NCBI RefSeq assembly: GCF_012030425.1
Contig: NZ_JAAUVN010000001.1
Location: 1,054,001-1,118,000 of the forward strand
Direction of reading: 5' to 3'
DNA from: Sphingobacterium sp. B16(2022)
GTDB taxonomy: Bacteria > Bacteroidota > Bacteroidia > Sphingobacteriales > Sphingobacteriaceae
DNA: 64,000 bases
Shown piece after piece: positions 36,831 to 44,190 of the stretch; positions within the stretch are counted from its first letter, which is position 1; every line of letters starts with the position of its first letter. The position numbers and the translations under genes are program-made. Below the pieces are notes generated by a model. That model was not told the DNA's origin. It did not search any database and saw only the letters and a list, made by a program, of their open reading frames with translations.

Positions 36831-38270
36831 ATGTTAAGCATTAACATAAATATGAATAAAATAAATATGACTTGCCTGTGTCTCACCTTAATGGTAACGG
36901 CTGCCTGTAAGTCAGTGAAATATGTTCCTAACCCAGTAGCAGTACCTGCAACATTTACGCAGGATAATCGAGTCATTGAAAGTGATAGCAGTTCCATTGC
37001 ATCACTGTCATATAAAGAGTTCTTTAGTGATCAGATTTTATTAGATCTTATCGATACCGCGCTTATGAACAACAATAATCTACAGGTGGCTATTAAACAG
37101 ATTGATATAGCAACCGAATCTATGAAACAGGCAAAATGGGGTTATTTACCACAGATTGGATTGTCAGCAGGAACGGGAACGGTAACCAGACCATCTGATA
37201 ATAGTATGAATGGTATGATGGCTGGTCAATTTATGGGAAAAAAATACATGGAGGATTACACAACTGCAGTAAATATTTCTTGGGAGGCAGATATCTGGGG
37301 TAAGATCAAGGGACGTAAAGAGATGGCGCTGTCCAGTTATTTACAGACTCAGGAAGCCAGTAAGGCAATTCAAACACGCTTGGTTAGCACCATCGCACAG
37401 GGATATTATAACCTGCTGATGCTTGATTTGCAAAAAGATATCAGCTTGAAAAATTTGAGTTTAATCGACAATATTTTACAGATGACGCGGGTACAGCATG
37501 CTCTGGGACTCACGACACTTTTAGCAGTGCAGCAACAAGAAGGTAACCGAGATCTTGTGTTAAAATCTATTCCGGTATTGGACGAGCAGATTATCATTCA
37601 GGAAAATGCTTTGCAGGCATTGGCAGGTCGCATGCCGGGTCATATAGAAAGAAAAACTTCTTTAGTCACTTTAAAGGCAAAAGATCATCTCGCAACAGGT
37701 GTTCCTGCTATGATGCTGGCTTTACGTCCGGATGTAAGAACTGCAGAACTGGAAGTCCAAAAGTCATTCGCACAGGTGCATGTTTCTAAAGTAAGCATGT
37801 ACCCGAGTTTAAATATTACAGCACAAGGAGGATTAAATGCTTTTAAAGCAAGTGATTGGTTCAATATCCCAGGTTCGTTATTTGGAGCCTTAACGGGTTC
37901 ACTGACGCAACCAATAGTACAAGGTCGACAGCTAAAGACAGCTTTCAATCAAGCCAAAATAGCAAGTGCACAAGCGGAAATCCAGTTTAAAGAAAGTGTA
38001 TTACAGGCAGTAGGAGAAGTATCCAATATTCTAGCCAGTATGGCATCTTTAAAAGAGCAGGAAGAAATATCACGCGGCCTGGTTGCCCGCAATCAGGAGA
38101 TGATTAAAAATGCAGATATTCTCTTTAAGAATGATATGGCAACGTATTTAGAGGTGATAGCAGCGCAGCAGAGTAAGTTGCAGGCCGAACTCGATAATGC
38201 AGCTATTAAGAGTCAAAGGCTCTACACCGAAGTCAATTTATACCGTGCCTTAGGAGGGGGTAGACATTAA
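36831..38270 (+). CDS. Outer membrane efflux lipoprotein (TolC/OprM-like, NodT family)
   Basis: This is a protein of up to 479 residues with a lipobox TAAC. It has two outer-membrane-efflux repeats (about 65-270 and 280-475) with long amphipathic helices (LDLIDTALMNNNNLQVAIKQIDIATESMKQAKWGYLPQIGL; DVRTAELEVQKSFAQVHVSKVSMYPSLNITAQGG). It forms the outer membrane duct of the RND pump. The start is uncertain: ATGs at 36831 and 36852 are both in frame, and the second gives a shorter, more typical lipoprotein signal (MNKINMTCLCLTLMVTAAC). It ends the efflux operon, followed by a terminator. Confidence 0.9.
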   Translation: MLSININMNKINMTCLCLTLMVTAACKSVKYVPNPVAVPATFTQDNRVIESDSSSIASLSYKEFFSDQILLDLIDTALMNNNNLQVAIKQIDIATESMKQAKWGYLPQIGLSAGTGTVTRPSDNSMNGMMAGQFMGKKYMEDYTTAVNISWEADIWGKIKGRKEMALSSYLQTQEASKAIQTRLVSTIAQGYYNLLMLDLQKDISLKNLSLIDNILQMTRVQHALGLTTLLAVQQQEGNRDLVLKSIPVLDEQIIIQENALQALAGRMPGHIERKTSLVTLKAKDHLATGVPAMMLALRPDVRTAELEVQKSFAQVHVSKVSMYPSLNITAQGGLNAFKASDWFNIPGSLFGALTGSLTQPIVQGRQLKTAFNQAKIASAQAEIQFKESVLQAVGEVSNILASMASLKEQEEISRGLVARNQEMIKNADILFKNDMATYLEVIAAQQSKLQAELDNAAIKSQRLYTEVNLYRALGGGRH

Positions 38271-38311
38271 AAGAATAGTACGTGGTAAGTCTATTATATC
38301 TGTTTAACGAG

Positions 38312-38342
38312 TGTCCTGAGCCCTAGCGCTTAGGACATTTTT
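38312..38342 (+). terminator. Terminator of the RND efflux operon
   Basis: TGTCCTGAGC (38312-38321) pairs with GCTTAGGACA (38328-38337) with one G-T wobble, followed by five T residues. Confidence 0.75.
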
Positions 38343-38491
38343 AACCGTGAAAAGATAATTAAATTTTATTTAAACACAACAAAATCAAGTAATAAGTGTT
38401 TAACGATGTACTCTGGTAGCTTAAGACCAGAAAATCAATAATAACGAGAATTCTAATCCATTAATTTTAAATATCACTTAAATACAACAAA
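38343..38491 (+). other. Leader region of the inositol-phosphate synthase gene with imperfect direct repeats
   Basis: No ORF. A 30-base segment at 38369-38398 resembles 38477-38506 (24 of 30 identical; both contain ACAACAAAAT). The second copy overlaps the ATG of the synthase. TGTTTAACGA occurs at 38301-38310 and 38397-38406. A small 6-bp hairpin lies at 38412-38431. No TAnnTTTG promoter was found. Confidence 0.45.
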
Positions 38492-39817
38492 ATGAAACAA
38501 CAAGTGAATGAAGCAAAAGGTAAGCTGGGAATATTAATTCCGGGTTTGGGTGCAGTAGCCACCACATTGATCGCAGGTGTCGCAGGTATCAATAAGGGGT
38601 ATTCAAAACCCATAGGTTCAGTATCACAATTGAGCCGCATTCGTTTAGGAAAACGTACAGAAGATAGAAATCCTTTGATTAAGGACTTCGTACCCTTGGC
38701 AAAATTAGAAGATATTGTGTTTGGAGGATGGGATGTATATGCCGATAATGTCTTTGAAGCAGCTTCAAAAGCACGTGTTTTAGAACCTTATCAATTGGAG
38801 CAAGTACGGGCGGAGTTGGAGCAAATTAAACCTATGAAGGCTGTTTTTGATCGTAATTTTGTTAAGAATCTCGATGGAAAGCATATTAAAGAGGGACTTA
38901 CACGAAGAGCTTTGGCCGATGCTGTACAAGCTGATATCCAGAACTTTAAAAAAGAAAATAACTGTGACCGTATCGTAGTACTTTGGTGTGGCTCAACTGA
39001 AAAATATATTGAAGGAAATGCTATTTTTGATAGTCTGAAAAATTTTGAAGATGCTTTGGATCAAAATGATCTGCGTATTCCACCTAGTATGATTTATGCA
39101 TATGCAGCTTTAAAGCAGGGCGCACCTTATGTTAATGGCGCACCAAATTTAAGTTGTGACGTTCCTGCCATTGTGGAGTTAGCACAGTTGATGCAAGTAG
39201 CAATAGCGGGAAAAGATTTTAAAACAGGTCAGACTTTGATGAAAACAATTGTTGCTCCCGGTTTACAGGCTCGCGCATTAGGAGTTGAAGGCTGGTTCTC
39301 AACCAATATTTTAGGAAATAGAGATGGACTTGTATTAGACGATCCGGAAAATTTCAAAACAAAAGAAGTTTCCAAGCTAAGTGTGCTTGAAGAGATTTTG
39401 GATGCTAAGAAAAACCCAGAGTTGTACGGTAATCTATATCATAAAGTACGTATCAACTATTACCCGCCACATGGCGATAATAAAGAAAGCTGGGATAATA
39501 TTGACATTTTTGGCTGGATGGGATACAAAATGCAGATAAAAATTAACTTTTTATGCCGTGATTCTATTCTGGCCGCGCCTGTCGCATTAGATCTAGCGTT
39601 ATTTATAGATCTGGCACAGCGTGCAGGTATGTTCGGTATCCAAGAGTGGTTATCGTTCTATTTAAAATCTCCACAGACTGCTCCTGGATTACCTCCAGAA
39701 CACGATATTTTTAAACAGCTCATCAAGTTGCAAAACACGTTGCGCCATATGATGGGGGAAGATCTGATTACACACTTAGGTCTGGATTACTATCAAGAGC
39801 TAGTGGATAGCATGTAA
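38492..39817 (+). CDS. Inositol-3-phosphate synthase (myo-inositol-1-phosphate synthase)
   Basis: This 441-residue enzyme starts with the NAD-binding Rossmann stretch GILIPGLGAVATTLIAGV. Family blocks follow: GGWDVYADNVFEAASKA, the substrate region VVLWCGSTEKYIEGN, PSMIYAYAALKQGAPYVNGAPN, AGKDFKTGQTLMKT and GWFSTNILGNRDG. It isomerises D-glucose 6-phosphate to 1D-myo-inositol 3-phosphate (the same compound as L-myo-inositol 1-phosphate), the only known de novo entry to inositol. It is the first gene of an apparent inositol-lipid cluster. A strong hairpin separates it from the second gene, so its expression may exceed that of the rest. Confidence 0.95.
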   Translation: MKQQVNEAKGKLGILIPGLGAVATTLIAGVAGINKGYSKPIGSVSQLSRIRLGKRTEDRNPLIKDFVPLAKLEDIVFGGWDVYADNVFEAASKARVLEPYQLEQVRAELEQIKPMKAVFDRNFVKNLDGKHIKEGLTRRALADAVQADIQNFKKENNCDRIVVLWCGSTEKYIEGNAIFDSLKNFEDALDQNDLRIPPSMIYAYAALKQGAPYVNGAPNLSCDVPAIVELAQLMQVAIAGKDFKTGQTLMKTIVAPGLQARALGVEGWFSTNILGNRDGLVLDDPENFKTKEVSKLSVLEEILDAKKNPELYGNLYHKVRINYYPPHGDNKESWDNIDIFGWMGYKMQIKINFLCRDSILAAPVALDLALFIDLAQRAGMFGIQEWLSFYLKSPQTAPGLPPEHDIFKQLIKLQNTLRHMMGEDLITHLGLDYYQELVDSM

Positions 39818-39837
39818 CGCATTATACAATTTACAAC

Positions 39838-39872
39838 ACCCTTAAAGTATTTTTAAATACTTTAAGGGTTTT
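39838..39872 (+). terminator. Strong intrinsic hairpin between the synthase and the nucleotidyltransferase genes
   Basis: ACCCTTAAAGTATTT and AAATACTTTAAGGGT are perfect 15-bp arms around TT, followed by a short T-run, and end 11 bases before the next ATG. It could stop most transcripts after the synthase, with read-through serving the rest, or block the ribosome site of the next gene. Confidence 0.75.
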
Positions 39873-39882
39873 ATCAATTAAG

Positions 39883-40596
39883 ATGGAGTACGCAATTATA
39901 GCTGCCGGTGAAGGGCAGCGATTAAAGAAGGAAGGATTTAAGAAAGCAAAGCCTTTGTTGCCTTTGTTAGGTGTTCCGATGATCGAGAGACTGATCAATA
40001 TTTTTGCAGCGCAGGGGGCCAGATCTGTTTTCATTATTATCAACGGAAAGAATAAAGAATTACATAAATTTTTGGTCAAACATGAATTTAAAATTCCTAT
40101 TCATTTGTTGATCAAAGATACCGTGAGTTCCTTACATAGTTTTGTTGCTCTGCAAGAAGCATTTCCCCATTGGGATTCCTGCTGTCTTACAACGACAGAC
40201 ACGGTGTTTGAACCGGATACCTTTGGCCAATATGTAGAGGCATTTCAGCAGGGAGATATGGACGGATTATTTGCTGTTACTCCTTTTGTTGATGACGAAA
40301 GCCCTTTATATGTGACCGTAAATAGCGATAATAGAATTGTTTGTTTTTCAGATAACAAATATCCGCAGGCAGCATTCGTATCGGGTGGTATTTATTGTTT
40401 ACGAAAGAAGGCCATGCAGGCTGCTGTTGAATCCTTAGCCGCAGGCAATCAGCGCATGCGAAATTATCAGCGATTCCTTATCGATAAAGGATTTATGATC
40501 AAAGCGTATCCTTTTGCCAAAATTATTGATGTGGATCATCTACATGACAGGGAGACGGCTGAATATTTTTTAATGGAGCAAAAGAGCCAATCATGA
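39883..40596 (+). CDS. Sugar/inositol-phosphate nucleotidyltransferase (cytidylyltransferase-like)
   Basis: This 237-residue GT-A-fold nucleotidyltransferase has the nucleotide loop AIIAAGEGQRL with the activating KAKPLLPLLG (K24), the metal aspartate in CCLTTTDTVFE (D106), SGGIYC and a C-terminal DVDHLHDRETAEYF block. Its neighbours make inositol phosphate and a CDP-alcohol phosphotransferase, so the best inference is CTP:L-myo-inositol-1-phosphate cytidylyltransferase, as in archaeal and thermophile di-inositol-phosphate synthesis. A glucose- or mannose-1-phosphate enzyme is the alternative; the sequence alone does not fix the substrate. Its stop overlaps the ATP-grasp start as ATGA. Confidence 0.75.
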   Translation: MEYAIIAAGEGQRLKKEGFKKAKPLLPLLGVPMIERLINIFAAQGARSVFIIINGKNKELHKFLVKHEFKIPIHLLIKDTVSSLHSFVALQEAFPHWDSCCLTTTDTVFEPDTFGQYVEAFQQGDMDGLFAVTPFVDDESPLYVTVNSDNRIVCFSDNKYPQAAFVSGGIYCLRKKAMQAAVESLAAGNQRMRNYQRFLIDKGFMIKAYPFAKIIDVDHLHDRETAEYFLMEQKSQS

Positions 40597-41501
40597 GAGT
40601 ATACGCAATACTAAGGAAAAATGATTTCTCGCCAAATCATGTTAATAATGATACAGCAATTTTTCAAGCAGTAATCGGATTACTGGAAAAAGAAGGTGTT
40701 AATATCACCCAGGTAACAGAAGATGATTTTCTTTCTCTGAAAGGTTATCAAAAAGAACCCATTATCACAATGGGAAGATCCAAAGCATTAGTGCGTTATT
40801 TGCAAGAGCTGGAGCGTAATGGCGTTTTGATTATCAACTCATCATTTGGAATCCAGAGCTGCTATCGGACTATTATGACAGAAAAACTGTTAGAAAATGA
40901 TGTGCCTTATCCAGCGAGTGTAGTTGTTAATACCCACGATGATATAGGAGATCTGTTTGATCATTATGGCTTACCGGGTATATGGATAAAAAGAGGCGAT
41001 TTTCATGCCGTTCATAAGGAAGATGTCAGTTTTGTAAGCACTAAGGACGAAGCAAATAATATATTGGCAGAATATGCTTTGCGTGGTATTGATGACGCTG
41101 TCGTATCGCAACATTTATTTGGCGATTTGGTAAAGTTTTATGCAGTCTCTGGGACCGATTTTTTCTATTGGTTTCATCCTTATGATCTAAATCATCATAA
41201 ATATGCCGCTTATGAGCAAATAAACGGTGCAACAGCACATTACCCTTTTGATAATGAGGCTTTAAAACAGGCAGCGGAACGAGCAGCTGAAGTTTTGGGA
41301 GTCACTATCTATGGTGGAGATGCTATCGTACAAGCTGATGGAAGTTTTCATATTATAGATTTAAACGATTGGCCAAGCTTTGCGCCCTGCAGAGAACAGG
41401 CCGCAGAAGCAATAGCCACTCATATTTTTGGAAAATTTTCTGAATTTATAGATCGGATGATCTTTAATGAAGAAGATAAAGATGATCGGAATTATGTCTA
41501 A
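40593..41501 (+). CDS. ATP-grasp enzyme in the inositol cluster (RimK/ITPK-like fold)
   Basis: This 302-residue protein fits ATP-grasp: an N-terminal pre-grasp domain (MRVYAILRKNDFSPNHVNN), an adenine-binding stretch (LPGIWIKRGDFHA), and the C-terminal metal block YGGDAIVQADGSFHIIDLNDWPSFAPCREQAAEAI with D-x-N. The fold is shared by carboxylate-amine ligases (RimK) and by inositol trisphosphate kinase ITPK1. In this setting two roles are possible: phosphorylating an inositol phosphate, or attaching an amino acid to the inositol product. I cannot choose between them. It overlaps both neighbours, so it is part of the same translation unit. Confidence 0.7.
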   Translation: MRVYAILRKNDFSPNHVNNDTAIFQAVIGLLEKEGVNITQVTEDDFLSLKGYQKEPIITMGRSKALVRYLQELERNGVLIINSSFGIQSCYRTIMTEKLLENDVPYPASVVVNTHDDIGDLFDHYGLPGIWIKRGDFHAVHKEDVSFVSTKDEANNILAEYALRGIDDAVVSQHLFGDLVKFYAVSGTDFFYWFHPYDLNHHKYAAYEQINGATAHYPFDNEALKQAAERAAEVLGVTIYGGDAIVQADGSFHIIDLNDWPSFAPCREQAAEAIATHIFGKFSEFIDRMIFNEEDKDDRNYV

Positions 41502-42429
41502 ATCAGAACATACATTATTTGAACAGTCACTCAAATCGAATGACACAGAAGAGCGAATCGATATTTGGTTCTACAGGCCGATAGGTTACCGTATCGCTAA
41601 GTTTTGTGCCCGAATAGGAGTGACACCCAATGCCGTGACGATCACCAGTATATTTTTTGGTGTAGGAGCCGGGATTCTGTTTTATTACGGTGATTTATGG
41701 ATCAATATCATCGGCATGCTATTATTGGTATTTGCCAATTCTTTAGACAGTGCAGATGGACAGTTGGCCAGGATGACTGACAATAAAAGTCGGTTCGGAA
41801 GAATTTTAGATGGATTTGCAGGAGATTTCTGGTTTGCGGCCATTCATATTGCTTTATGTTTACGATGTATGAATGAAGGTTGGTCTGCCTGGATTTGGGT
41901 ACCAGGTGTTTTAGCTGGAGTATCCCATGTATTTCAATCAGCAATGGCTGACTATTATCGCAATGTCCATTTGTATTTTATAAAGGGAAAAGCAGGTAGT
42001 GAACTAGATAATTCGAAAGAGCTTCAAGCAGAGTTGGACAAAATGAGCTGGAAGAAAGACTTCTTTCAAAAATTCGTATTGAACGGTTATAAGAATTATA
42101 CCACCATGCAGGAGAATTTTTCGCCAAAACTGCAACAGTTATTGCAGATGGTTAAGCATAAGTATGCCGACCAGATGCCAGCATCATTTGTCAACGCATT
42201 TCGTATCCGTAACCGTCCATTGATGAAATATACCAATATCGTACAGTTTAATACACGCGTACTGTTTTTGTTTCTATGGATCTTTATTGATCAGGTCTGG
42301 TTATATTTCTTTTTTGACATATTTATTTTAAATCCGATACTGATCTATATGTGTAAAAGGCAGGAGCAAGTAAGTGCTCATTTCATCGATCAATTAGCGA
42401 CAAATCAATATGATGAAAAACATATATAA
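41494..42429 (+). CDS. CDP-alcohol phosphotransferase family membrane enzyme
   Basis: This 311-residue membrane enzyme has about six helices and the CDP-alcohol phosphotransferase motif DSADGQLAR-x8-G-x3-D (D85, D88, G89, A92, R93, G102, D106). The last catalytic aspartate is shifted: the family has D-x3-D, here it is D106-x4-D111 (LDGFAGD), so it is non-canonical or a subfamily trait. The enzyme should join a CDP-activated group to an alcohol. Candidates are CDP-diacylglycerol with inositol phosphate, or CDP-inositol with a lipid alcohol; the upstream cytidylyltransferase favours the second. I start at the ATG at 41494 (8-base overlap with the ATP-grasp gene); the in-frame 41467 is possible. 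Confidence 0.82.
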   Translation: MSKSEHTLFEQSLKSNDTEERIDIWFYRPIGYRIAKFCARIGVTPNAVTITSIFFGVGAGILFYYGDLWINIIGMLLLVFANSLDSADGQLARMTDNKSRFGRILDGFAGDFWFAAIHIALCLRCMNEGWSAWIWVPGVLAGVSHVFQSAMADYYRNVHLYFIKGKAGSELDNSKELQAELDKMSWKKDFFQKFVLNGYKNYTTMQENFSPKLQQLLQMVKHKYADQMPASFVNAFRIRNRPLMKYTNIVQFNTRVLFLFLWIFIDQVWLYFFFDIFILNPILIYMCKRQEQVSAHFIDQLATNQYDEKHI

Positions 42430-43411
42430 GCTTATTTTCTTGATCATTGGAATAGCTACACTTGCTTATATGATTTTCAGTATTGGTCCAGTAAATATTT
42501 GGAACAATCTGTTGCAGACCGGGTGGTGGTTTGTGCCCATATTGCTAAGTTGGTTGGTGATCTATGTAATGAATGCTTTTGCTTTTAAATCAATCATTGA
42601 AGAACCGAACGTTCCTGAAACGAAACTGCCCTTTATCAAAATTCTACAGTTGACAGTAAGTGGCTACAGCATTAATTATGTTACACCCTTTGTCGCTTTA
42701 GGAGGCGAACCTTACCGGATCATGGAATTGAAACCACATTTGGGAGAAGCAAAAGCGAGCTCCTCGGTGTTGCTGTACGGTATGGTGCATATTTTATCGC
42801 ATATTGTTTTTTGGCTGGTTTCCATCTTTTTGATTCTAGCAGTAGTCCCCTTAAGTGCGAGCATGCTGATCGTCTGTTTATTTATTTTATTCTTTGGACT
42901 CGGTATTTTTTGGTCCTTTTCAAAAATTTATAAACGGGGATTTACAGTCACTATCGTACGCTTTTTTCAAAAGATTCCATTTGTAGGTAAGTACGCGCGT
43001 ACATTTTATGAAGATAAAAAAACAGTACTCGAGCATGTTGATCAGCAGATCCAAGATTTATATACACAGCGTAGACCACAATTTTTTGTAGCACTCTTTT
43101 GGGAATTTTTCGCTCGGGTTGTCGGTTGTGCCGAACTTTATTTTATTGGAATAGCACTGGAACTCGATATGAGTGTGATTCAGGCTTTTATTGTTAGTTC
43201 AGGATCTTCGCTTTTCGCTAACCTGATCTTTTTTCTACCTATGCAATTGGGTACACGTGAAGGAGGATTGGCAATGGCAGTCACAAGTATTGGTTTCTCC
43301 GCATCGGTAGGTATATTTATGGGATTGGCAACCCGTATTCGTGAAATTATTTGGATTGGTATAGGGTTGATTTGGATGAGTATTGTCCGCAAAGATTATA
43401 AATTAAGATGA
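42410..43411 (+). CDS. Flippase-like integral membrane protein (LPG synthase TM / UPF0104 family)
   Basis: This 333-residue protein has about eight membrane helices. It shows the PF03706-type pattern: a first helix pair, then a conserved TVSGYSINYVTPFVALGGEPYRIMEL segment, a central RRPQFFVALFWEFFARVVGCAELYFI helix and LPMQLGTREGGLAMAV near the end. Members include the flippase part of lysyl-phosphatidylglycerol synthase and others of unknown function. In the cluster it may move the finished inositol lipid or precursor across the inner membrane. It overlaps the preceding gene by 20 bases and the HAD gene as ATGA. Confidence 0.82.
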   Translation: MMKNIYKLIFLIIGIATLAYMIFSIGPVNIWNNLLQTGWWFVPILLSWLVIYVMNAFAFKSIIEEPNVPETKLPFIKILQLTVSGYSINYVTPFVALGGEPYRIMELKPHLGEAKASSSVLLYGMVHILSHIVFWLVSIFLILAVVPLSASMLIVCLFILFFGLGIFWSFSKIYKRGFTVTIVRFFQKIPFVGKYARTFYEDKKTVLEHVDQQIQDLYTQRRPQFFVALFWEFFARVVGCAELYFIGIALELDMSVIQAFIVSSGSSLFANLIFFLPMQLGTREGGLAMAVTSIGFSASVGIFMGLATRIREIIWIGIGLIWMSIVRKDYKLR

Positions 43412-44115
43412 TGAAAATAACAGGTATAAAGGGATTATTATTTGATTACGGCGGAACATTGGATACCAATGGAAGACATTGGGCAGCTGTTTTTTGGGAA
43501 TATTATCAATTTTATGGAGTAGCGACCGATAAGTCAGGTTTCTACGATGCATATGTATATGCTGAGCGAAAAATGGCTACAAATCCTATTATAAAGCCAC
43601 TTTTTAATTTTAAAGATGTGCTTTTAGCTAAGATAACAGCACAATTTGAATATTTAAATATGACCTCTCTGGTAGATAGTGTCGGATTGCAAATTGTTAA
43701 TGCCTGCAATAAATTAGTAGAAGATTGTCTTGATCACGTTAGGCCATTACTTGATACTTTATCGAAACAATATAAAATGGTGATGGTATCTAATTTTTAT
43801 GGAAATCTGGAACATGTTTTAGATGATTATCAGTTGCTGCATTATTTTGAGGCCGTTGTCGAATCTGCACGAGTTGGAGTACGTAAGCCTAACCCTGAAA
43901 TCTATACTTTAGGTGTTTCAGCTTTAGGTATACCTGCAAATGCATGCCTGGTGATTGGAGATTCCTATACCAAAGATATGGAACCAGGAAAAGTGAACGG
44001 TTGTCAAACACTTTGGTTGAATGGAGAAGGTTGGGAGGAACAACCGCTTCATTCAACTTCATCAGCAGACTATACCATAACAGATATAGCACAACTGAAG
44101 GAATTCTTGGTATAA
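43408..44115 (+). CDS. HAD superfamily hydrolase with altered motif I
   Basis: This 235-residue HAD protein has an alpha-helical cap (about 20-105). Motif I is LLFDYGGTLD: nucleophile D13 is present, but the usual second aspartate (position +2) is Gly. Motif II VMVSNFYG (Ser/Asn), the motif III lysine in VRKPNPEIY and motif IV IGDSYTKDMEPG are intact. The +2 residue is the general acid/base in most phosphatases, so hydrolysis might be slower or the enzyme may use another base, or be non-catalytic. In the cluster an inositol-phosphate or lipid phosphatase is the natural guess. It ends the unit. Confidence 0.75.
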   Translation: MMKITGIKGLLFDYGGTLDTNGRHWAAVFWEYYQFYGVATDKSGFYDAYVYAERKMATNPIIKPLFNFKDVLLAKITAQFEYLNMTSLVDSVGLQIVNACNKLVEDCLDHVRPLLDTLSKQYKMVMVSNFYGNLEHVLDDYQLLHYFEAVVESARVGVRKPNPEIYTLGVSALGIPANACLVIGDSYTKDMEPGKVNGCQTLWLNGEGWEEQPLHSTSSADYTITDIAQLKEFLV

Positions 44116-44135
44116 TTTCTTTTGTTGTATTTTGG

Positions 44136-44190
44136 AAATCTCCTTCACTGTTGGCTTTCTTGATTTCCGCCGACAGTGATTGGAGATTTT
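44136..44190. terminator. Imperfect bidirectional hairpin between convergent genes
   Basis: AAATCTCC (44136-44143) pairs with GGAGATTT (44182-44189), and inside it CACTGT (44146-44151) with ACAGTG (44173-44178). A T-run follows on plus. It sits between the HAD gene and the minus-strand glycosidase. Confidence 0.6.
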
